64,000 bases of DNA, taken from Psychrobacter lutiphocae DSM 21542 (GTDB lineage Bacteria; Pseudomonadota; Gammaproteobacteria; Pseudomonadales; Moraxellaceae). Shown piece after piece: positions 57,156-64,000 of the stretch. The notes beneath the pieces were generated by a model. The model made no database searches. It had not been told where the DNA came from and saw nothing but the letters and a program-made list of their open reading frames with translations. Every line of letters begins with the position of its first letter. Position 1 is the stretch's first letter. Made by a program: the position numbers and the translations under genes. The stretch is taken from contig NZ_KB907623.1 in NCBI RefSeq assembly GCF_000382145.1, forward strand, positions 62,001 to 126,000. The letters are read 5' to 3'.

Positions 57156-57911
57156 TTACAAAGCGTCTACCAGCTTTGGCAGTATTTCACCTGCTTTACC
57201 GGCCAACTCGACATCGACCAGTGGGTTTTGGGTTGGGTTTAAATTAACCTCAATAATGGCAGCACCTTGCTGTTTTGCCACTTGCAGTAAGCCAGCAGCA
57301 GGATACACCAAGCTAGAGGTACCAATACTAATAAACACATCACAGTCATTGACTGCGTGTTCTGCATAGCGCCACTCTTGTTGTGGTAGCATCTCACCGA
57401 ACCACACAATATCTGGACGAATCAAACCCTCGCAGTGCGGGCAGTGCAGAAGCGAGTCTTGGCTATAATCCACTGGTTCTGTATATGGGGAGTCACAGCC
57501 ACTGCATTTATTGCGCCACAGATGCCCGTGCAAATGTGTCACCTTGCTGCCAGCTTGCTCATGTAGGTCGTCGACATTTTGAGTGATGAGCGCCAAGGTT
57601 TTATGTTCGGTTTCTGCCCATTGTTGTAGTTTGAATAGGGCGTGATGTGCAGGATTAGGCTGCTTGTCTTTTACTAAGTTGCGACGCCATTGATACCATG
57701 ACCACACCATTTGTGGGTTGCGCTCGAAGGCATCAATACTGGCCAAATCTTCAGCACGGTAGTTTTCCCAAAGTCCAGTTTGCTTGTCACGAAAAGTTGG
57801 AATACCACTTTCTGCCGATATACCAGCACCAGTAAGGATGCAGATGCTTTTGGCTTGGGTCAGCAAATCAGCCGCTTGTGTTAATTCAGCTAAGGCGGTC
57901 ATATCAGACAT
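57156..57911 (-). CDS. cobB: NAD-dependent protein deacylase (sirtuin)
   Basis: A 251-aa Sir2-family enzyme that removes acyl groups from lysines using NAD. GAGISAESGIPTFR at residues 28-41 binds NAD, TQNVDDLHEQAGS carries the NAD-ribose residues, and LHG at 127-129 has the catalytic H128. The zinc knuckle is CSGC then CPHC. The pair Y73 and R76 in WYQWRR matches the Tyr-x-x-Arg pattern of class III sirtuins that prefer succinyl or malonyl lysine, so desuccinylase activity is plausible. It is convergent with the TPM genes across the module D repeat. Confidence 0.93.
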   Translation of the reverse strand: MSDMTALAELTQAADLLTQAKSICILTGAGISAESGIPTFRDKQTGLWENYRAEDLASIDAFERNPQMVWSWYQWRRNLVKDKQPNPAHHALFKLQQWAETEHKTLALITQNVDDLHEQAGSKVTHLHGHLWRNKCSGCDSPYTEPVDYSQDSLLHCPHCEGLIRPDIVWFGEMLPQQEWRYAEHAVNDCDVFISIGTSSLVYPAAGLLQVAKQQGAAIIEVNLNPTQNPLVDVELAGKAGEILPKLVDAL

Positions 57912-58123
57912 AAGTCAATCTCCTTCTTACTATCCTTCTTTTTTGTATGCTTGAATCTTTGTTGGTGACCTTTTTTATGTGGATTAGGGTCGTTAACTTT
58001 CTTTATGGTAAGGTTATGACGATACATATCAGTATGGTAGATTGTAGCGCATAATACAAGATGAGCTAGGGCAGCGGCTGGTATCAGAGTCGCCATATTA
58101 ACTTTATGTTGAATTCGGTACAC

Positions 58124-58171
58124 TATTAAAATAGGCACATTTAAAATAGGCACATTATTGAAATAGGCACG
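58124..58171. repeat. Three imperfect AAATAGGCAC repeats
   Basis: AAAATAGGCACATT, AAAATAGGCACATT and GAAATAGGCACG occur at about 15-17 bp spacing, 30 to 80 bp upstream of the next gene. They may be slippage products or binding sites. Confidence 0.55.
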
Positions 58172-58203
58172 TATTTATTGAGCGTGCACATATTGGAGTA
58201 ATT

Positions 58204-58650
58204 ATGAATCAGATGATAAGTGGACCTGTGCTACTATTGGCATTGGGTCTGGTGATAATGGTGCTGTTCGCAATTGCGTATTTCAAAAAGCCAAAAACAG
58301 GTGCCGCTACCAAAACAAGCTACAAAGTGAAGGGTAACAAAGCAAAAGTTACCAAGGCGAACCAGTCACTGTTTAAAAGCAAGCCTGGCGCTTTTAACAC
58401 CACATCTAACAGTCAAAGCTCACGCCAAATTTCAAGATTAAAAAAACGGATAGAGAGCCATTTTCCGCAGTTTGTTGCTATTGCTCGTGACAATCACTTG
58501 GTGCTAGAGCGTGCTGACCAAAAAGTGGCCATGTTGACAATAGATGCTCAAGCCACCTTAGGGCGTCGTCGTCTTGGCGAAGTGGCAGTGATTAATTTTC
58601 ATAATTTACCCAGCGTTGAAGAGTTACGCATTGAGCTAAGCGGCGTGTAA
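58204..58650 (+). CDS. Membrane-anchored protein of unknown function
   Basis: A 148-aa protein with one N-terminal transmembrane helix (about residues 7-27) and a strongly basic region (30-80, many Lys and Ser). A small folded C-terminal part follows (FPQFVAIARDNHLVLERADQKVAMLTIDAQATLGRRRLGE-like). No family was recognised. A start with GGAGTAATT upstream and a following gene 62 bp later suggest a two-gene unit with 58713. The basic linker suggests contact with nucleic acid or acidic membrane, but that is only a guess. Confidence 0.6.
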   Translation: MNQMISGPVLLLALGLVIMVLFAIAYFKKPKTGAATKTSYKVKGNKAKVTKANQSLFKSKPGAFNTTSNSQSSRQISRLKKRIESHFPQFVAIARDNHLVLERADQKVAMLTIDAQATLGRRRLGEVAVINFHNLPSVEELRIELSGV

Positions 58651-58712
58651 ATAAGCTATCGGGCTGATTGGCGCCGTAAAGATTATTAACCAAATTATTA
58701 TAGGCTTAAATC

Positions 58713-59555
58713 ATGATGCAGTGGCAAGACGAGAAAAGCGTAGAAGATGTCATATTAAGAGAGCAAAATCGGCCAGATACTGGTTTTTTGTCTTGGTCAA
58801 ACTATATCAAGCAACACAAAGATGATGCGCCGCTGCGTTATGAAGTAGCGCAACAGTTTTTGCCGTGGCCCTTGGGATTTAAAGAGTCGGTATTGGCTCT
58901 GCGGGCTATGATACGTGGGCAGAAAAAGCAGCAGGGCGATTACCAAAGGTTATTATGGCGTCTATATCAGTTAGCTGCTTGGGAGTCTTTTTATCCTAAA
59001 CAATCCGATCGGGTGGGTGAGCCTGGTTTTAAAGTATTTGTACAGTTTCCTGGTGCAAAGGTTACTGGCTTAGAGATGGATTATCGGCAGCTAGGTTATC
59101 AGCAGTTAAAACTGTTGACCAAAACTGATGCCAAAATGTTGGTTGCGCTGTATGGTGAGCCACAGGCACATTCGACTTTATATGACTTGTATCCACAGGT
59201 GTGGGCTGAAGCCGAAGACTGGTATTTGGCACATTTTAGCAAAGAAGCAGTCGACTCTACGAAACCAGAATATTCAGCTCAACCCAGCCAATTCTCATCT
59301 GCTGCTGGTATCAGTAGTGCTGCCAAAAAATATACAGCGGATGGACAGCTTGTCCCTATCTTTTGGAGCCGTGATAAAAAGATGCAAAAGCAAATGCTTT
59401 ATATTGAAAGCGCCACAAAAGCAACGAAAGTCTCCTCTAAACCTTTTGCAAAACTAAAAAATAACAAACTTATGGCAAGGGTTCGACAAATATTGGCTGA
59501 TATTAAGCCAAGGCAGCTGTTCGCAACCATTCAAGCAGGTATGGGGAGAGGTTAA
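58713..59555 (+). CDS. Protein of unknown function
   Basis: A 280-aa soluble protein without signal or membrane segment. The first 180 residues are aromatic-rich and helical (SWSNYIKQHK, LLWRLYQLAAWESFYPK), the middle carries a Ser/Thr/Ala linker (about 185-215) and the last 60 residues are lysine-rich. It lies directly after the small membrane-anchored gene in the same direction. No known domain was identified. Codon pattern and its length make it a likely real gene, perhaps limited to Moraxellaceae. ATG 58713 and 58716 are adjacent. Confidence 0.6.
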   Translation: MMQWQDEKSVEDVILREQNRPDTGFLSWSNYIKQHKDDAPLRYEVAQQFLPWPLGFKESVLALRAMIRGQKKQQGDYQRLLWRLYQLAAWESFYPKQSDRVGEPGFKVFVQFPGAKVTGLEMDYRQLGYQQLKLLTKTDAKMLVALYGEPQAHSTLYDLYPQVWAEAEDWYLAHFSKEAVDSTKPEYSAQPSQFSSAAGISSAAKKYTADGQLVPIFWSRDKKMQKQMLYIESATKATKVSSKPFAKLKNNKLMARVRQILADIKPRQLFATIQAGMGRG

Positions 59556-59691
59556 GTTTGTAGTTAAAAACTAACGGGTTGCTGTATTTGCAATATTTAT
59601 AATAATCAATATTTATAAGAATAAAGGCGGAGTTTTTAAAAAGATAGAGCAGGCAAGCGTTGCGTTACGAAAAGGAGTGTCATATAGAAAG

Positions 59692-59765
59692 TGCGCTCGG
59701 CGGGGATCGAACCCACGACCCTCGGCTTCGGAAACCGATACTCTATCCAACTGAGCTACGAGCGC
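59692..59765 (-). tRNA. tRNA-Arg (anticodon CCG)
   Basis: The minus-strand sequence starts GCGCTCGTAGCTCAGTTGG and the acceptor ends CGAGCGCA; no CCA is encoded, so it is added after processing. The anticodon arm TCGGT-TTCCGAA-GCCGA gives anticodon CCG, and the T loop is TTCGATC. Outside this gene the 772-bp gap 59556-60327 holds AT-rich DNA and, near its end, a likely promoter region for the cytochrome gene, with nothing else recognised. Confidence 0.94.
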
Positions 59766-60327
59766 ATATAAGATTTTGTTGCTGTGGTTTTAGGCGAATT
59801 AGTTTAACAAAAATTGGCGTAAAAACCAATGTATAAAAGAGTAGTGCCGAAAAACTAATTATTGAGTAGCTAATTATTGAGTAGAAGATAGCGACAGAGA
59901 TTAGATAGCTCTACAAATTTGATAGCATAAAAAGCAGAAAACTATAAATAAAAGCCATAAACAATAGGAAATATCTGGACGGTTAATGCTATGATAATTC
60001 ACCTAAAAGTGGCATATAATAGTGAATTGTCGTTATAGTCATCATTGAAACATGGCATTTAACCCTGTTTTTCCCTTATAATACTATGGAAAAGAAATTC
60101 TTACTGATTTATTGTTTATCTATTAAAAACTGATACATTAAAGTTAATATGTTTATAGTTCGTTTAATGTTAATGCGTTAAGCATGACTGTTTTCAACAC
60201 AGAGACGTTAACGAACTGATACACTAAAATAATTTAATCAATCACACACAACGGTAACGGTTGGTCTAGCTTTTATTATTTTGCCATGACTGCTTTTATC
60301 AGTTGTTCCACAAAGAGATTGTGACGC

Positions 60328-60903
60328 ATGAAAAAAATCGTGATGTTATCCGCCGCCGCCATTCTTGGTCTTTCAGGTATTACCTTAAGCCAAGCTGAAG
60401 ACGTCATTGATACGACAGAGGAAGTAGTTGCTGCTGAAGCTGAAGCGACTGATGCTGATGCCGCAGAAGAAACTGCTGCAGCCCCTGCGCCAGCTGTGGA
60501 AGAAGAGCCTATTCCTGAAGACTCACCACAAGTGAAAAAGCTCATTGCTTTATATCCTAAGCTAGTAGAGCGTATCCAGCCTTATGGTAAGGTTTGTTTT
60601 GAAGGCGATACCAATTGTGATATTACATTAACCGCTTCTGCTGGTGCTTCTGCTGATGGTGAGCCACGTGATGGTAAGGCTGTTTATGACGCTATTTGTC
60701 ATACCTGTCATGCGGCTGGTATTGCTGGTGCGCCAAAAGTGGGTGATGCGGGTGCTTGGGGCCCACGTATTGCACAAGGTACAGCAACTCTTTATGATCA
60801 TGCCATCAATGGTTTAAATGCGATGCCTGCCAGAGGTGGTGCGGATATTCCAGATGAAGAAGTTCAAAACGCTGTTGACTATATGGTCGGTGAATCTAGT
60901 TAA
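60328..60903 (+). CDS. Cytochrome c5-like periplasmic c-type cytochrome
   Basis: A 191-aa exported heme protein. The signal peptide is about residues 1-23 (cut near SQAED). A low-complexity acidic and alanine-rich linker follows (about 25-62). The cytochrome domain has C124-H-T-C127-H128 for heme attachment and M166 in NAMPARGG as the likely axial ligand. The linker makes it longer than ordinary cytochrome c5. It would carry electrons in the periplasm, perhaps tethered if the signal is not cleaved. No partner oxidase gene is adjacent. Confidence 0.9.
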   Translation: MKKIVMLSAAAILGLSGITLSQAEDVIDTTEEVVAAEAEATDADAAEETAAAPAPAVEEEPIPEDSPQVKKLIALYPKLVERIQPYGKVCFEGDTNCDITLTASAGASADGEPRDGKAVYDAICHTCHAAGIAGAPKVGDAGAWGPRIAQGTATLYDHAINGLNAMPARGGADIPDEEVQNAVDYMVGESS

Positions 60904-61078
60904 ACTGGTGTTAGCTAAGTTAAATTTAATATAAATCAAGTGAGATTTGATTGGCAACTACTGACAGTAATATGTGAGTTAGTTGTTATTATTGCTTGTT
61001 ATTTGCTTGATTTAACTTATTAATTCTTAATTAATTAAGGCTTTATAGTTTTTATATCGCTTATTTTATTATTGATTG

Positions 61079-61203
61079 ATACCCCAATCTCAACTCTTTG
61101 CGTAGGCTGTGGCTTTAGCCCAGCATATTTAGCTAAAAATTAGGTTTTGCTGGGCTAAAAGCACCAGCCTACATGGGATTGTAATTAGTTGAGAGTGGGG
61201 TAT
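61079..61203. repeat. MITE family E with 6-bp target duplication
   Basis: The ends ACCCCAATCTCAACT and AGTTGAGAGTGGGGT are inverted repeats. Inside, GTAGGCTG..CTTTAGCCCAGCA and TGCTGGGCTAAAAGC..CAGCCTAC pair again, making most of the element a long hairpin. ATTGAT occurs directly before and directly after the ACCCC...GGGGT ends, as a likely target-site duplication. A truncated relative begins at 56819. The remaining parts of the 583-bp gap 60904-61486 are AT-rich. Confidence 0.85.
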
Positions 61204-61265
61204 TGATATAAACAGTGATTTAATAGCGATAAACTAGTAACAGCGACAAACCAACAGTAACAAAG

Positions 61266-61294
61266 AACGCTTACCACACAGGTGAGCGTTTTTT
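61266..61294 (+). terminator. Terminator-like hairpin upstream of ABC genes
   Basis: A 10-bp stem AACGCTTACC / GGTGAGCGTT with one mismatch or G-T pair and a 5-nt loop is followed by four further Ts. It probably ends the cytochrome transcript or read-through from MITE E. Confidence 0.65.
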
Positions 61295-61385
61295 CGTTTG
61301 GCTATTTTGACTGAGCTTTAAAATTCATTTTAGTTTTTAATAGTGAGACCTAACTTGGGTTTAATTATTAAATTTTGCTACCATA

Positions 61386-61421
61386 TAGTAGGGGTATGAA
61401 GATTAGTAGGGGTATGAAGAT
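61386..61421. repeat. Perfect 18-bp tandem duplication upstream of ABC genes
   Basis: TAGTAGGGGTATGAAGAT is repeated twice back to back, ending 66 bp before the ABC ATP-binding gene. It may influence the promoter spacing. Confidence 0.85.
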
Positions 61422-61486
61422 AAAGAACCTTAAAATCTGCGCTTTAATCCAACACCTAAAACTTAATAACTGTTAACTGTGATTTT

Positions 61487-62452
61487 ATGACTAATTTAAC
61501 GCCTGCATTACAAGTAAAGAACCTGACCAAAACTTATAGTAATGGCTTTACTGCTTTAAAAAATGTCAATCTAACCGTACCTCAGGGCGGTTTTTTTGCT
61601 TTGCTTGGTCCCAATGGCGCAGGGAAATCAACCATGATTGGCATTATTAGCTCGCTATTTAAACCAACTGAAGGTAGTGTCAAAATCTTTGGTACAGATT
61701 TATTACAAAATCCATCAGTTGCCAAGCAATATCTAGGTATCGTGCCACAAGAGTTTAACTTCAATCAGTTTGAGAAAGTGGAAGATATTTTAATTAATCA
61801 AGCAGGATACTTTGGTATTTCAGCAAAAGAGTCTAAGCCACGTGCCAAAAAGCTATTAACTGCTTTAGGTCTATGGGACAAGCGCAATAATAAAGCGCGT
61901 GAGCTGTCTGGTGGTATGAAACGGCGGCTGATGATTGCTAGAGCATTGATTCATAAGCCTAGATTGTTAATCCTTGATGAGCCAACCGCTGGGGTGGATA
62001 TTGAGTTGCGTCGTTCTATGTGGGACTTTATGCAGCAGATTAATACAGAAGAAAACACCACCATCATCCTAACTACCCACTATTTAGAAGAAGCTGAGCA
62101 GTTGTGTCGCTATATCGCTATTTTAGATCATGGTGAAATTCGTATTAATACCGAGATGAAGGACTTGTTGTCAAAGCTGTCCATTGAAACCTTTGTATTG
62201 GATATGGCTAAGCCGATAAATGAGCCGATTCGGATAGAAGGTGTAACGGCGGTATCTCAGCCAGATGCCCAGACGCTAGAAGTCACACTGAGCGAAGGTG
62301 AGTCATTGAATCAGGTATTTACTCAGTTATCAGCACAGGGGATTGAGATATCCAGTATGCGTAATAAAGCCAACCGTTTAGAGGAGCTGTTTATGCGCTT
62401 GGTCGAGCAAGGGATAGAGACAGAAGATAGTATGGCGGAGGCAGGGTTATGA
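61487..62452 (+). CDS. ABC transporter ATP-binding subunit (YadG/DrrA-like)
   Basis: A 321-aa ATPase of an ABC-2 type exporter. Walker A is GPNGAGKST (about residues 39-47), the signature is ELSGGMKRRLMIARAL and Walker B is LLILDEPTAGVD, with the switch histidine in LTTHYLEEAE. A C-terminal extension of about 90 residues resembles the YadG/DrrA group. It overlaps the permease gene by 4 bp (ATGA), so they form one transporter. The substrate is unknown; drug, polysaccharide or lipid export are possibilities. The ATG has no strong ribosome site. Confidence 0.92.
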   Translation: MTNLTPALQVKNLTKTYSNGFTALKNVNLTVPQGGFFALLGPNGAGKSTMIGIISSLFKPTEGSVKIFGTDLLQNPSVAKQYLGIVPQEFNFNQFEKVEDILINQAGYFGISAKESKPRAKKLLTALGLWDKRNNKARELSGGMKRRLMIARALIHKPRLLILDEPTAGVDIELRRSMWDFMQQINTEENTTIILTTHYLEEAEQLCRYIAILDHGEIRINTEMKDLLSKLSIETFVLDMAKPINEPIRIEGVTAVSQPDAQTLEVTLSEGESLNQVFTQLSAQGIEISSMRNKANRLEELFMRLVEQGIETEDSMAEAGL

Positions 62453-63273
62453 GTAATAGTGGTGCAAATAATATAACAGAAAATCGTATTGACGATGGTA
62501 TGAGTGTGACACAAAAGTGGATCGCTTTTCGTACGATTGTCGTTAAAGAAATACGCCGTATTTTACGTATTTGGCCACAAACCTTACTGCCACCTGTGAT
62601 TACCATGAGTTTGTATTTTGTTATCTTCGGTAAGATGATTGGCTCACGGGTTGGTGAGATGGGTGGTGTGCCTTATATGCAGTTTATTGTACCAGGCTTG
62701 ATCATGATGTCAGTCATTACCAATAGCTACTCAAACGTAGTATCAAGTTTTTTTAGTGCTAAGTTTACCTCTAGTATTGAGGAGTTATTAGTCTCGCCAG
62801 TATCTAAACATTCTATCTTGATGGGATATATCAGTGGCGGTATTTTTCGAGGCTTGATGATAGCTATTATTGTCTCTTTAGTGGCGCAGTTTTTTACCCG
62901 ATTGGGCGTTGAGCACTTTTTTGTGATGTTATTTACAGTGCTGGGTACGTCAATATTATTTTCACTGGGCGGTTTTATTAATGCGGTGTTTGCCCGCTCA
63001 TTTGATGATATCTCTATCATTCCAAGCTTTGTGTTGACGCCTTTGACTTACTTGGGTGGGGTGTTTTATTCGTTAGAAAATCTGTCTGAGTTTTGGCAAA
63101 ACGTGTCGTTGTTAAATCCAATTGTGTATATGGTCAACTCTTTTCGTTATGGCATTTTGGGCTATTCGGATGTCAATGTGTGGTATTCAATGTTGGCAAT
63201 ATTTATTTTTTGCATCATCTTTTATGTGATTGCTTACCGCTTATTGGATAATGGTTCACGCCTAAGGTTGTAA
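62449..63273 (+). CDS. ABC-2 type transporter permease (YadH-like)
   Basis: A 274-aa inner-membrane protein with six hydrophobic segments after a 30-residue cytoplasmic N-terminus. MQFIVPGLIMMSVITNSYSNV and LTPLTYLGGVFYSLENLSEFWQ are the conserved ABC-2 membrane blocks, and NPIVYMVNSFRYGILGYSDVN near the C-terminus completes the signature. It partners the ATP-binding subunit, overlapping its stop by 4 bp. Only its family and partner are clear; the exported compound is not. Confidence 0.92.
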   Translation: MSNSGANNITENRIDDGMSVTQKWIAFRTIVVKEIRRILRIWPQTLLPPVITMSLYFVIFGKMIGSRVGEMGGVPYMQFIVPGLIMMSVITNSYSNVVSSFFSAKFTSSIEELLVSPVSKHSILMGYISGGIFRGLMIAIIVSLVAQFFTRLGVEHFFVMLFTVLGTSILFSLGGFINAVFARSFDDISIIPSFVLTPLTYLGGVFYSLENLSEFWQNVSLLNPIVYMVNSFRYGILGYSDVNVWYSMLAIFIFCIIFYVIAYRLLDNGSRLRL

Positions 63274-63423
63274 ATTAGCAATAACAGATTATCAGTCACT
63301 AATCAGAAACTACCAACGATACAAGAGCATATATACAAGACACGCCCTAGTAAAGATTACAAAGAATAGAACCTATAAGCGTAAAGACCATAACGATTAA
63401 AGATAAGATAAATAGGAAAAATT

Positions 63424-64000
63424 ATGAGCATACATGGCGTATTAGGGGAGATCACCAGCTATCCAAAAACCTATCAGCCCGATACTTTATTTGCCATCGA
63501 ACGTAAACTAGGACGTGATGCCATTGGCTGGCAAGCGGATAAATTAGCAGTCGGTATGGATTGGTGGCATGCATTTGAAGTGTCTTGGCTGACAGAGCAA
63601 GGTATCTCACAGGTGGCGATTGCTCGATTTGGTATTCCAGCCAGATCACCCTATATTGTTGAGTCTAAGTCATTAAAGCTGTATCTCAATAGTCTAAACT
63701 TCACTGAGTTTGCCAGTTGGCAAGCGGTAATAGACACCATCACCAGCAACTTGTCTGCTTGCGTGGGTGCTCCTGTAACCGTTGAATTATTTGAGCTAGA
63801 TGCATTGACACAAGCTACTGATAGCACAAGTGGATTGCTGATATCACAGCCAACAGGGCAGTGCATTGATCAGGCGCTAGAAGGCTCAGGCAAAATTGAG
63901 CTACTGGCAGATCCAGATGCCAGCTTGTTACAGCCATTAAGTTCTGTTGATTTAGAGCATCTTAAATCAGCTGATTTAGTGGCGCAAGGTGGGGTGCAAC
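63424..64000 (+). CDS. queF: NADPH-dependent 7-cyano-7-deazaguanine reductase, 3' end beyond window
   Basis: Reduces preQ0 to preQ1 in queuosine synthesis for tRNA. About 192 codons are visible and open to the window edge. GEITSYPKTYQPDTLFAIERK near the N-terminus and IPARSPYIVESKSLKLYLNSLNF in the middle are the signatures of the long (two-domain) QueF. The catalytic cysteine of this form is expected in the C-terminal half, just past the visible part. AGGAAAAATT precedes ATG 63424. It follows the ABC operon after 150 bp, without a recognised preQ1 riboswitch. Confidence 0.9.
   Translation, partial: MSIHGVLGEITSYPKTYQPDTLFAIERKLGRDAIGWQADKLAVGMDWWHAFEVSWLTEQGISQVAIARFGIPARSPYIVESKSLKLYLNSLNFTEFASWQAVIDTITSNLSACVGAPVTVELFELDALTQATDSTSGLLISQPTGQCIDQALEGSGKIELLADPDASLLQPLSSVDLEHLKSADLVAQGGVQ

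Noticed and set aside
63274-63423. preQ1 riboswitch upstream of queF
   Set aside because: No compact preQ1 aptamer-like hairpin with an A-rich tail was recognised in this AT-rich stretch.

Overview
The window is a contiguous piece of a gammaproteobacterial chromosome, most likely Psychrobacter or a close Moraxellaceae relative. This is inferred from protein style, a moderately AT-rich composition, the hisZ-purA and ypjD/ffh arrangements, and many short intergenic repeats; no database was searched. It holds 47 recognisable protein genes (two cut by the window ends), one decayed IS with a transposase pseudogene, three tRNAs, and an unusually rich set of non-coding repeats. Layout: (1) 1-4087 is a catabolic cluster of kynureninase (5' end cut off), an MHS-type MFS transporter and an M20 amidohydrolase. 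(2) 4090-4884 is a decayed IS4-like element with clear terminal inverted repeats. (3) 4904-12333 is an apparently complete trans-4-hydroxy-L-proline catabolic island: PAS-AraC regulator, 4-hydroxyproline 2-epimerase, FAD D-hydroxyproline dehydrogenase, DapA-like pyrroline-hydroxycarboxylate deaminase, 2-oxoglutarate-semialdehyde dehydrogenase and an AGCS sodium symporter. It ends beside tRNA-Leu(TAA) and tRNA-Cys(GCA). (4) 13143-36195 is mostly housekeeping: folD, psiE, corA, DUF2237, hisZ, purA, rnz, a DUF815 ATPase, an FMN reductase, pncB, DUF924, aqpZ, an acyl-CoA synthetase, S-formylglutathione hydrolase, rpe, three small conserved-looking genes, rpmG/rpmB, a DUF559 nuclease-like gene inside palindromic repeats, ypjD and ffh. 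(5) 36338-38835 holds two membrane transporters (BASS and MHS-MFS). (6) 39339-46339 is a type I restriction-modification operon, hsdM-hsdS-rhuM-hsdR. Its hsdS carries three perfect in-frame 12-bp repeats (LTTE) in the central spacer. (7) 46912-64000 holds metH, a fasciclin-domain lipoprotein, a second AGCS symporter, lemA plus two TPM-domain genes, a sirtuin, two unknown genes, tRNA-Arg(CCG), a cytochrome c5-like protein, a YadG/YadH-type ABC exporter and the 5' part of queF. How the genes work together: the hydroxyproline island gives uptake, epimerisation, oxidation, deamination and final oxidation to 2-oxoglutarate under a dedicated regulator. The kynurenine cluster probably feeds on tryptophan-derived aromatics; its upstream genes lie outside the window. 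The R-M operon is the main defence locus and may change specificity by repeat slippage. Repeats fall into at least four dispersed families: a 104-120 bp element in three copies, a 134-bp TA-flanked MITE in two copies, a 125-bp MITE with a 6-bp target duplication plus one truncated end, and a C-rich/G-rich palindromic module around the DUF559 gene and again near 57 kb. There are also many perfect 17-24 bp intergenic tandem duplications. No CRISPR array, prophage, rRNA or recognised riboswitch was seen.
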